Shown: one piece after another, positions 15,441 through 23,100 of the stretch
How the letters are laid out: each line of letters opens with the position of its first letter
How positions within the stretch are numbered: the stretch's first letter is position 1
Source of the DNA: an uncultured Verrucomicrobia subdivision 3 bacterium
Lineage (GTDB): Bacteria; Verrucomicrobiota; Verrucomicrobiia; Limisphaerales; UBA11358
Assembly (NCBI GenBank): GCA_903870815.1
Contig: CAIQEI010000048.1
Coordinates: forward strand, 1-40,597
Length of the DNA: 40,597 bases
Reading direction: 5' to 3'
Notes under the pieces: generated by a model
What the model was told of the DNA's origin: nothing
Database searches by the model: none
Seen by the model: the letters and a program-made list of their open reading frames with translations, nothing else
Position numbers and translations under genes: made by a program

Positions 15441-15910
15441 ACAACTTGAAGGTCATCTTTGCGACCGTGGTCATCTTCGGCGCCGGCGTTATCACCGGCG
15501 GCTTGCTCGTGAACTACGTCCATAATTCCCGGCCCAAGGCCTTTCATAAACCGGCGGTGGATGTCCGGCCACCCTTGACCAACGCCGTGGCGCGCGTGCC
15601 GGAAGCCCCCAAGTTGAAGGCGCCGGAAATACTTAACCGGCAGTTTTTGCAGCGGCTGAACGAGGAGTTACATCTTACGCCTGAGCAGCACGAGGCGATT
15701 CTTAAAATCATCAACGAGGGGCAGAACCAGGTGCACAAGGTGATCCAGGATTCGCGGCTGGAAATCCGCGAGGTGCTCACGCCGGAACAGCGCCGGAGTT
15801 TTGACGATCTAGTGAAGCGCCCGTTCCACAAGCCGGCTTTCACCACGAATGCGCCCGCGCTTCTCCTCCCGGTCACCAACTCCCCGCCAACCAACGCCCC
15901 GGCGAACTGA
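15437..15910 (+). CDS. Spy/CpxP-like periplasmic protein with membrane anchor
   Basis: 157 residues from a GTG start that overlaps the previous stop by 4 bp. One hydrophobic segment (about 5-25) anchors or exports it. The central helical part contains two LTPEQ boxes ('LHLTPEQHEAILKIINEGQNQV' and 'REVLTPEQRRSFDDLVK'), the hallmark of Spy/CpxP and metal-sensor (CnrX/ZraP-like) folds. These proteins act as periplasmic chaperones or stress sensors. The C-terminus is Pro/Thr/Asn-rich and low in complexity. Its coupling to a sigma factor operon suggests it senses envelope stress. Confidence 0.75.
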   Translation: MNNLKVIFATVVIFGAGVITGGLLVNYVHNSRPKAFHKPAVDVRPPLTNAVARVPEAPKLKAPEILNRQFLQRLNEELHLTPEQHEAILKIINEGQNQVHKVIQDSRLEIREVLTPEQRRSFDDLVKRPFHKPAFTTNAPALLLPVTNSPPTNAPAN

Positions 15911-15935
15911 TTCCATCCTCCCCCTTCGTTTTGGA

Positions 15936-15954
15936 GGGACGAGTTCCACGAGTC
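15936..15954. repeat. Dispersed intergenic repeat, copy 2
   Basis: GGGACGAGTTCCACGAGTC, identical to 11277-11295. It lies in the short gap between the Spy-like gene and the convergent thymidylate-kinase-like gene. Confidence 0.7.
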
Positions 15955-15970
15955 ACTGTTCAGATCCGCC

Positions 15971-16672
15971 TCAATCCGTGTCGATCACCGAGCTGATTTT
16001 TTTCCGCAGCTCCTTGTTAACCGCGTGGGCGGAGCGGTTAGCGTCCACGATGTCGAAGCCGTAGGTCTTTTGCATCGCCTTGAAGGCGTTTTGCATCGCG
16101 GCCTGGTATTTCAGGAAGCTGTCGAAAACTTCGCGCGATAGGCCGAGGTCCATGCCGCTCTCCCAGTAATCCAGCGTCGCATTTTTGGAGAGGTTGCGCT
16201 GAACCAGTTCCTCCGGTTCCACCGAAAGATAGAACACCGCGTCCGGCACCGGCGCAATGCCGTAAAGGTTTTTCAACCATTTCTCATCCATGCCGCGCAC
16301 CATGTCCCGTGCCATCAGCGTGTAAATATAGCGGTCGGACAATACGATGAATCCAGCCTTGAGCGCCGGTATGATGATGTTCGACAACTGGTCGGCGAAG
16401 TCGGTCGCGTAAAACAGGCTCAACGTTGTCCGGCTGAGGACATTTCCATCCTGCGCTTTCTCTAGTTCCTCGCTGACTAGCGTGGAGCGTTTCAGGCCGA
16501 CCTGCACCGTCGGCCGGCCGTTGGTCTCCAGCCAGTTTACCAGCTCGGCGATCTGCGTGGAGCGGCCGGAACCATCCGCGCCCTCGACCACGATCAGCTT
16601 GCCCCCGAGATCGTCCGGCTTGACCCGCGGAATGCCATGGCCGTAGAAACGATGTGACTTCTTTGCGCTCAT
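15971..16672 (-). CDS. Thymidylate-kinase-like protein with altered P-loop
   Basis: 233 residues of the P-loop thymidylate kinase fold. The Walker A motif reads 'GADGSGRST': Arg stands where nearly all P-loop kinases have Lys. It shares with its upstream neighbour 'TTLSLFYATDFADQ', 'AGFIVLSDRYIYTLMARDMVRG', 'SGMDLGLSREVFDSF' and 'FDIVDAN'. The 'REPGGT' motif of standard dTMP kinases is absent in both. It is the second gene of a pair; its ATG overlaps the stop of the first (4 bp), so they are coupled and could form a heteromer. Loss of the catalytic Lys suggests reduced activity or a structural role, but this is inference. Confidence 0.8.
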   Translation of the reverse strand: MSAKKSHRFYGHGIPRVKPDDLGGKLIVVEGADGSGRSTQIAELVNWLETNGRPTVQVGLKRSTLVSEELEKAQDGNVLSRTTLSLFYATDFADQLSNIIIPALKAGFIVLSDRYIYTLMARDMVRGMDEKWLKNLYGIAPVPDAVFYLSVEPEELVQRNLSKNATLDYWESGMDLGLSREVFDSFLKYQAAMQNAFKAMQKTYGFDIVDANRSAHAVNKELRKKISSVIDTD

Positions 16673-17418
16673 GCGGCTTTGTCCTCCAAATCCTCTTTAT
16701 CCTCGCGGTCACCCGACAGCGACGGCGGCAGCGGCAGCGGACTGCGGCGCTTGAATTTTTTCAGGTCAATCCGCTCGCTCACCAGTTTGCGTACCAGCAC
16801 CTGCTGCTTCTCCACGATTTCGTTCGCGTCCATGATGACGAAGTTGAACTCTTTGCTCATCGCCAGATATTGATCGAGGATGCGCCCCTGGAAAATCTTG
16901 AAGCTTTCATACGGATCAGTGGACAGCCGCAAATCCATGCCCGCCTCGAAAAATTTCAGTTTCGGCCGGCCCTCAAGGATGCGGTTCAAAGAGACTTCCA
17001 GGTCCGCCTTGAAAAACATCGTCAGGTCCGGCGCACAGGCGAAGCTATAATTGCCGCGCACCCAGTCCGGCGGACAGCCACGCGTCACATCGCGCGCAAA
17101 CGCCGTGAACACATAACGATCGCACAGCACGATGTAGCCCGCACGGAGCAGTGGCACCAGGTGCCGTTCGTAGCGGTCGGCGAAATCCGTCGCGTGAATC
17201 AGGCTGAACGTCGTCGGCGTGAGCAGTTCACGCTTCTTGCCCTTGCTTGTCGCGGATTTCACCAGTTCGGACGAGTTCCATTCGCTGAAATAGACCTTGA
17301 TGCCCTCCGCCTCCAGCCAGCGTTTGAGCAGGTAAATCTGCGTGGACTTGCCCGAACCGTCGAGACCCTCGACGGCGATGAGCCGGCCCGGAAAATTGGA
17401 TTCGGCAAATGTTTTCAT
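16669..17418 (-). CDS. Thymidylate-kinase-like protein
   Basis: 249 residues. Walker A 'GLDGSGKST' is intact, followed by 'TFSLIHATDFADRYERH', 'AGYIVLCDRYVFTAFARDVTRG', 'GMDLRLSTDPYESFKIFQ' and 'FVIMDAN'. The DRY motif fits nucleoside-monophosphate kinases of the dTMP kinase family (dTMP + ATP to dTDP), but 'REPGGT' and the usual 'AYQ' after DRY are replaced ('FSEWNSSE', 'ARDVTRG'), so the substrate is uncertain. A charged tail (from about 222) is not part of the fold. It is the first gene of the pair. Confidence 0.82.
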   Translation of the reverse strand: MKTFAESNFPGRLIAVEGLDGSGKSTQIYLLKRWLEAEGIKVYFSEWNSSELVKSATSKGKKRELLTPTTFSLIHATDFADRYERHLVPLLRAGYIVLCDRYVFTAFARDVTRGCPPDWVRGNYSFACAPDLTMFFKADLEVSLNRILEGRPKLKFFEAGMDLRLSTDPYESFKIFQGRILDQYLAMSKEFNFVIMDANEIVEKQQVLVRKLVSERIDLKKFKRRSPLPLPPSLSGDREDKEDLEDKAA

Positions 17419-17545
17419 GATTCGCGCCCGGCGCGTTTGTATAATTTAGCGAATTCTGGCTTCGTCACAAGCCCAAGAAATTATCATGCCCGCCCGCCGG
17501 CCCGTGTGACAAATGGGTGAATTTTGGCCCGCCCGGCCTAATTCC

Positions 17546-17640
17546 GGAGGGACGAGTCCCCACTAACCAAAGTAGCAGCGGACGTGAGTCCGCTCCTGCA
17601 TATTCCCTCGCGAAAAAATGAGTAGCGTCCGACTGACGCT
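17546..17640. repeat. REP-like repeat cluster in a gene-free stretch
   Basis: The stretch 17419-17904 holds no convincing gene. It contains a short form of the GGGACGAG repeat (17549-17560), then a 25-bp unit at 17572-17596 that is identical to 37230-37254 inside nuoM. Within it AGCGGAC-GTGA-GTCCGCT forms a 7-bp stem with a GNRA-type loop. A second hairpin AGCGTC-CGACT-GACGCT lies at 17624-17640. The remainder up to the TetR promoter shows no feature I can name. Confidence 0.75.
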
Positions 17641-17823
17641 TGGCGGTTACCCCTCATCCGTCCTGCAGACCCACTCTTGGGGGGGCGGAAGGCCGCGCAA
17701 GTTCCAGAACGAAACTTATTCCGGGCCGATCACCAATTCGGCCTCATTTCTTGAGGTATGGTGCGTGCCACAGGTTTCGTATCAACCAAAACCAAAAAAA
17801 GAGAAAAAATTATTAAAATAATA

Positions 17824-17841
17824 GTTGACTATATAGTCTAC
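17824..17841. promoter_or_regulatory. Probable TetR operator overlapping a sigma-70-like promoter
   Basis: GTTGACTATATAGTCTAC is an 18-bp near-perfect dyad with a perfect 12-bp core (17827-17838). It overlaps a -35-like TTGACT (17825-17830); a -10-like TAGTTT lies 16 bp further (17847-17852). The gene start is 53 bp later. A 15/18 match recurs at 18531-18548 before the efflux operon. Confidence 0.6.
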
Positions 17842-17904
17842 TCTGTTAGTTTAACCTCGTGCATCGGTATTAAATTGCTTGATGTGCAACACAGGTAAAA
17901 AATT

Positions 17905-18519
17905 ATGGGCCGTGTAAGTGATGCCAAACAAAGATTAATGGATGCCGTGCTGGAGTTGATCTGGTCCGGATCTTATGGCAGCACGACCATTGATCATATC
18001 TGCGAGCGGGCCGGCGTCAAAAAAGGCAGTTTTTATTACTTCTTCGATTGCAAATCTGAGCTGGCAGTTGAAGCCTTTGAGGACAGCTGGAAAGCCCGCC
18101 GCATCGAATTGGATTCGATTTTTTCGCCCATAGTTGCCCCCCTGGAACGCCTGCAGAAATACTGCGATTTTGGCTATGATTTCCAACGTGAAATCAAAAC
18201 CAAGCACGGTCATGTACTGGGTTGCCCGCAGGTTTCGCTCGGATCGGAAATCTGCACCCAGGAGGAGGGCTTGCAGAAAAAAATCCAGGAAATAATGGAT
18301 CAAAAGCGCAAGTATATCGAATCTGCCATCCGCGATGCGCAGGCTGCCGGGGTGATTGAGGTGCCCGATGCCGGGGCCAAGGCCCGGATGATTCTGGCCT
18401 ATTATCAAGGGTTGCTAACCCAGGCCCGAATCCAAAATGATGTTGAAGTTTTGCGCGAGGCTTACAGCGGGATGCTCACCATTCTTGGAGTGAAGGAAAA
18501 AGAAGCCGTGGCCGCCTGA
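17905..18519 (+). CDS. TetR/AcrR-family transcriptional regulator
   Basis: 204 residues. The N-terminal helix-turn-helix is clear: 'AKQRLMDAVLELIWSGSYGSTTIDHICERAGVKKGSFYYFFDCKSELAVEAFEDSW'. The C-terminal ligand-binding part includes 'GHVLGCPQVSLGSEI', typical of the TetR_C group that often regulates efflux pumps. The RND adaptor and pump genes follow on the same strand, and similar operator sequences precede both this gene and that operon, which supports repression of both. The inducer is unknown. Confidence 0.9.
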   Translation: MGRVSDAKQRLMDAVLELIWSGSYGSTTIDHICERAGVKKGSFYYFFDCKSELAVEAFEDSWKARRIELDSIFSPIVAPLERLQKYCDFGYDFQREIKTKHGHVLGCPQVSLGSEICTQEEGLQKKIQEIMDQKRKYIESAIRDAQAAGVIEVPDAGAKARMILAYYQGLLTQARIQNDVEVLREAYSGMLTILGVKEKEAVAA

Positions 18520-18530
18520 TTTGATTTTTT

Positions 18531-18559
18531 TTGACCATATACTTTACTAAACATACAAC
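18531..18559 (+). promoter_or_regulatory. Second operator-like site and promoter before the efflux operon
   Basis: TTGACCATATACTTTACT (18531-18548) matches 15 of 18 positions of the site before the TetR gene (17825-17842). It includes a -35-like TTGACC; a -10-like TACAAC (18554-18559) is 17 bp away. It lies between the TetR stop and the small gene at 18572. Confidence 0.55.
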
Positions 18560-18571
18560 TATAAAAGAAAG

Positions 18572-18898
18572 ATGAACATGAATACTAACCATCACAATGA
18601 AAGCTCGGCTGGTGAACAAACAATCGCCAAACGCTGCATAAAATCCTGCCGGAAATTTTTGTCGGGAATTGAGCAGACAAAGCGCAGGATTTCCAAAGAT
18701 TTTCAGGAAGCACTGGAATCGCAGGAAAAGTTATTTCAACTGGCTCTGAACGAAGCGGAGGCCTTGGCCTGGCAGACCGCCTACCCGCACTTGGTCTTTC
18801 CCACGCTGGCCTTGGAGAAGGTGCAGTCAGTTGCGGCTTGGCAAGAGCGCCAGCATTCGTTGTATCGACGGAGAACCGCATTTGCCGAAGTGATCTGA
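18572..18898 (+). CDS. Small conserved-looking hypothetical protein in efflux operon
   Basis: 108 residues with no known domain. It is mostly helical and charged ('AKRCIKSCRKFLSGIEQTKRRISKDFQEALESQEKLFQLALNEAEALAWQTAYPHLVFP'), without signal peptide or membrane span, so probably cytosolic. An AAAGAAAGA stretch precedes the ATG; ATG 18578 is an alternative start. It sits between the TetR promoter-like site and the adaptor gene (39 bp), so it is likely part of the efflux operon; its role is unknown. Confidence 0.65.
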   Translation: MNMNTNHHNESSAGEQTIAKRCIKSCRKFLSGIEQTKRRISKDFQEALESQEKLFQLALNEAEALAWQTAYPHLVFPTLALEKVQSVAAWQERQHSLYRRRTAFAEVI

Positions 18899-18937
18899 TA
18901 ATCGGGGCAATCATCTCCAGCTTAAAGCCAAACCATC

Positions 18938-20065
18938 ATGAAAATTCATTTAAACTTCTTTACCACCATGGTCGCATTATCGGCCGGGTTGCTCGTCACC
19001 GGATGCAGTCGGCAGGCGGCCCAGCAAAGTCCGCCGCCGCCGACCGTAACGGTGGCACCCGTGGAACAAAAGGATATTGTCGAGTGGAGCGAATTCACCG
19101 GGCGGACCGAGCCGGTGGAGTCGGTGGAAATCCGCCCGCGCACTTCCGGGTATATCCAGGAAGTGCGGTTCAAATCCGGGCAATTGGTGAAGAAGGGCGA
19201 TGTGCTATTTGTCATTGATCCGCGCTGGAACCAGGCGGTGTTCGACCAGCGCCAGGCCGAATATGAACAAGCCCGCAGCGAGGCTGGCCGCACCGACAAG
19301 CTTCTGGCCAACAACGCCATTTCAGTCGAAGAGGCGGGCGCGCGCAAATCCCGGGCTGAGGTGGCGAAAGCCGCGTTGGAGTCGGCCCGGCTGGATCTGG
19401 AGTTTACCGAAGTCCGCGCGCCCATTGCCGGGCGCGTGAGCCGCGCGCTTTTGACGGAGGGCAATTATGCCAGCGGTAATGCCGGGTCCGCCTCGCTGCT
19501 CACCACGGTGGTTTCCGTCAATCCGGTTTATGTTAATGCGGACATTGATGAGGACACGCTGTTGAAGTTTAACAAGCTGGTGGATGCCAAAAAGCTGGGA
19601 ACGACTGAAGGCGGCAAGATTCCCGTCGAATTACAACTCGCCGATGAATCCGATTTTCCGCACAAAGGTTCGATCGAGTCGTTTGACAACCGGCTGGATC
19701 CAAACACGGGCAGCATTCTTCTGCGCGCGGTGTTTGGCAACGATGATTACCGCATCGTGCCCGGGTTGTTTGCCCGCATCCGCATTCCCTTGAGCGACCG
19801 TCATCCGGCGCTGCTGGTGGTTGAACGCGCCATCGGCACGGATCAGGCGAATAAATTTGTGCTCACGCTCACGCCGACGAACACGGTGCAATATCAGGCC
19901 GTGGAACTTGGCCCGGTCGTGGACGGCCAGCGCATCGTGCGCTCGGGTCTGAGTGCCGGCGAAAAAATTGTCGTCAACGGTCTTTCCCATGTGCGACCGG
20001 GAATGTCGGTGACACCACAATTGGTAATGGGCAACAGCGCCACGCTGAAAATGGCCATCCGGTAA
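18938..20065 (+). CDS. RND efflux periplasmic adaptor (membrane fusion protein, AcrA/MexA type)
   Basis: 375 residues. A lipoprotein signal ('VALSAGLLVTGC', Cys23) ties it to the inner membrane. It has the standard adaptor order: 'SVEIRPRTSGYIQEVRFKSGQLVKKGDVLFVIDP' (first lipoyl half), an alpha-hairpin ('QRQAEYEQARSEAGRTDKLL...'), 'LEFTEVRAPIAGRVSRALLTEGNYA' (second lipoyl half), then beta-barrel and membrane-proximal domains ending 'VVNGLSHVRPGMSV'. It would link the RND pump to the outer-membrane channel. Both partners are encoded by the next gene as one polypeptide. Confidence 0.94.
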   Translation: MKIHLNFFTTMVALSAGLLVTGCSRQAAQQSPPPPTVTVAPVEQKDIVEWSEFTGRTEPVESVEIRPRTSGYIQEVRFKSGQLVKKGDVLFVIDPRWNQAVFDQRQAEYEQARSEAGRTDKLLANNAISVEEAGARKSRAEVAKAALESARLDLEFTEVRAPIAGRVSRALLTEGNYASGNAGSASLLTTVVSVNPVYVNADIDEDTLLKFNKLVDAKKLGTTEGGKIPVELQLADESDFPHKGSIESFDNRLDPNTGSILLRAVFGNDDYRIVPGLFARIRIPLSDRHPALLVVERAIGTDQANKFVLTLTPTNTVQYQAVELGPVVDGQRIVRSGLSAGEKIVVNGLSHVRPGMSVTPQLVMGNSATLKMAIR

Positions 20066-20133
20066 ATTTTAACCGCCGACCCAAGGAGATGCTTTAAAAC
20101 TGGAGTTTCGCGCTCTGCCCTGCCCAAAAACCT

Positions 20134-23100
20134 ATGAACGTTTCACATTATTTCATCAAACGCCCAATCTTCGCCGGCGTACTATCCATCGCAGTTTTTA
20201 TCATGGGACTGCTGGCGATGTTCAAGTTGCCGATCAGCGAATATCCCGAAGTCGTGCCGCCGACGATTGTGGTGAAGGCGACGTATCCAGGCGCGAATCC
20301 CAAGACCATCGCCGAAACCGTGGCCTCGCCGCTGGAACAGGCCATTAACGGCGTCGAAGGGTCGCTCTACCTGTTCTCGCAGGCGACCGGCGACGGCGTG
20401 ATGACCCTGACCGTTACGTTTAATCTTGGCACCGATCCCGACAAGGCGCAGGTGCAGGTGCAGAACCGGGTGGCACAGGCATTGCCAAAACTGCCGGAGG
20501 AAGTCCGCAACCTCGGCGTCACGACCACCAAGCAATCGCCGGATTTGACGATGGTCGTCCACTTGTTTTCACCCGATAACCGTTACGACAAAGTTTATAT
20601 CCGCAACTACGCCACGCTGCAGGTGAAGGATGTGCTCGCGCGCATTCCCGGCGCGGGCGACGTCGAACTCTTCGGCTCCGGAGATTATTCCATGCGCATC
20701 TGGCTGAACCCGGACAAAATTGCCGCGCGAAATCTTACCGCCAGCGATGTGGTCGCCGCGATTCGCGAACAAAACGTGCAAGTTGCCGGCGGCGTCATCG
20801 GCCAGCAGCCCGTCAGCAGCCCGGTGAATTATGAGATGCAGGTGAATGTCAAAGGCCGCCTGATCTCCGAGGAGGAATTTGGCAACATCATCGTCAAGAC
20901 CGGACCGAATGGTGAAAAAACCTTGCTCAAGGATGTGGCGCGCATCGAGCTCGGCGCGGGCAGTTACGCGCTCCAGTCGTTGCTGGACAATAAGACGGCG
21001 GTGGCAATCCCGATTTTCCAGTCGCCCGGCGCGAACGCCTTGGAACTTTCCAAAAACGTCCGCGCGGCAATGAAGGAGCTCAAGAAGAACTTTCCCGAAG
21101 GCCTGGACTACGACGTCGTCTATGACCCGACGGTTTTCGTGCGACATTCGATTGAAGCCGTCATCCATACGCTGTGCGAGGCCATTCTGCTCGTCGTGCT
21201 GGTCGTCATTCTATTCCTGCAAACGTGGCGGGCGGCGATCATCCCGCTCGCCGCCGTTCCCGTTTCGCTCATCGGGACCTTCGCGCTCATGCTCGCGTTC
21301 GGTTTCAGCATCAACGCGCTGTCGCTCTTCGGACTCGTGCTGGCGATCGGCATCGTGGTCGATGACGCCATCGTCGTCGTGGAAAATGTGGAGCGAAATA
21401 TCGCGCGCGGCTTATCTTCATACGACGCTGCCAGACAAGCCATGCACGAAGTGACCGGGCCGATTGTGGCGACAGCCCTGGTGCTGTGTGCCGTGTTCGT
21501 GCCCACGGCGTTCATCAGCGGTTTGACCGGACAGTTTTACAAGCAGTTCGCGCTGACGATCGCCATCTCAACCGTCATTTCCGCCTTCAACTCGCTGACG
21601 CTTTCGCCGGCATTGTGCGCGCTATTACTCAAGGATCATCACGCGCCGAAAGACTGGCTGTCCCGCGTAATGGATAATATGTTCGGCTGGTTTTTCCGCC
21701 CGTTCAACCGCGTGTTTGCCTGGGCCGGCGAAAAATACTCCGCCGGCGTCGGCAACGTTCTCCGGAAGTGCGCCATCGCCCTCTTGGTTTACGGCGGACT
21801 GGTTTTGCTGACCGGCTGGAGCTTTAGCAAGGTGCCGACCGGCTTCGTGCCGACGCAAGACAAGCAATATCTCGTCGCCTTCGCGCAACTGCCGGATGGG
21901 TCGTCGCTGGACCGCACCGAGGCGGTCATTCGCAGGATGTCCGATATTGGTTTGAAACAACCGGGCGTGCAATCGGCGGTGGCCTTTCCCGGCCTGAGCA
22001 TCAGCGGCTTCAGCGTGGCCCCCAACCAGGGCATTGTCTTCTTCACGCTGAACCCCTTTGAAGAACGCACCACACCGAATCTGAGCGGCCCCGCCATCAC
22101 GGCCGCGTTGAATCAAAAACTGAGCGTGATCCAGGATGCCTTCGTCCTCGCCGTGCCACCGCCGGCGGTCATGGGGCTCGGCACCATTGGCGGGTTCAAA
22201 CTCTACGTGGAGGACCGCGCCGATCTCGGTTATGACGCGCTGTATCAAAATCTGCAGACCGTCATTGGCAAAAGCTACCAGTCTCCCGCCCTCGCCGGCA
22301 CGTTCTCCGGATTCACCATCAACGTGCCGCAACTGGACGCGGACGTGGACCGCGAGAAGGCGAAAACCCAGGGCATCCCGCTGCAAAATCTGTTCGAAAC
22401 GATGCAGATTTATCTCGGCTCGCTTTATGTGAATGATTTCAACCGCTTCGGCCGCACTTATGAAGTCATCGCGCAGGCGGATGCGCCGTACCGCGCGCAC
22501 GCCGAGGACATCACGCGGTTGAAAACGCGGAATGATCGGGGCGAAATGGTGCCGCTCGGGGCTGTCGTAAAAGTGACGGAATCGCACGGGCCCGACCGCG
22601 TGATGCGTTACAACGGCTATCCGGCGGCGGAAATCAACGGCGCGCCCGCGCCCGGGTACAGCTCCGGCCAAGGCGAGGCCTCGATCGCAAAGCTGGCGGC
22701 GGACAATCTGCCGCGCGGGATGACCTACGAGTGGACCGACCTCACCTACCAACGCATCCTCTCCGGCAACACGGTGGTTTATGTCGGGCCGCTGTGCATT
22801 CTGCTGGTGTTCCTCGTGCTGGCCGCACTCTACGAAAGCTTCCGGCTGCCGCTCGCCATTATTCTGATTTTGCCAATGTGTCTGCTTTGTGCGATCACCG
22901 GTGTCTGGCTCAAGGGTGGGGACAATAATATCTTCACACAAATCGGCTTGATCGTGCTGGTCGGCCTTGCGTGTAAGAACGCAATCTTGATCGTCGAGTT
23001 TGCCAAGCGCAAGCAGGACGAAGGCATGGCGCCATTCGCCGCCGCCATCGAGGCGTGCCGGCTCCGTTTGCGCCCGATCCTCATGACCAGCATCGCGTTC

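Noticed and set aside
17618-17821. 67-codon open frame in the repeat-rich stretch before the TetR gene
   Set aside because: It begins inside a repeat hairpin, has no ribosome binding site and no recognisable protein features.
20083-20096. AAGGAG directly followed by ATG CTT TAA before the pump gene, as a possible leader peptide
   Set aside because: The spacing is zero and the frame is only two codons; not supportable as a gene or attenuator.
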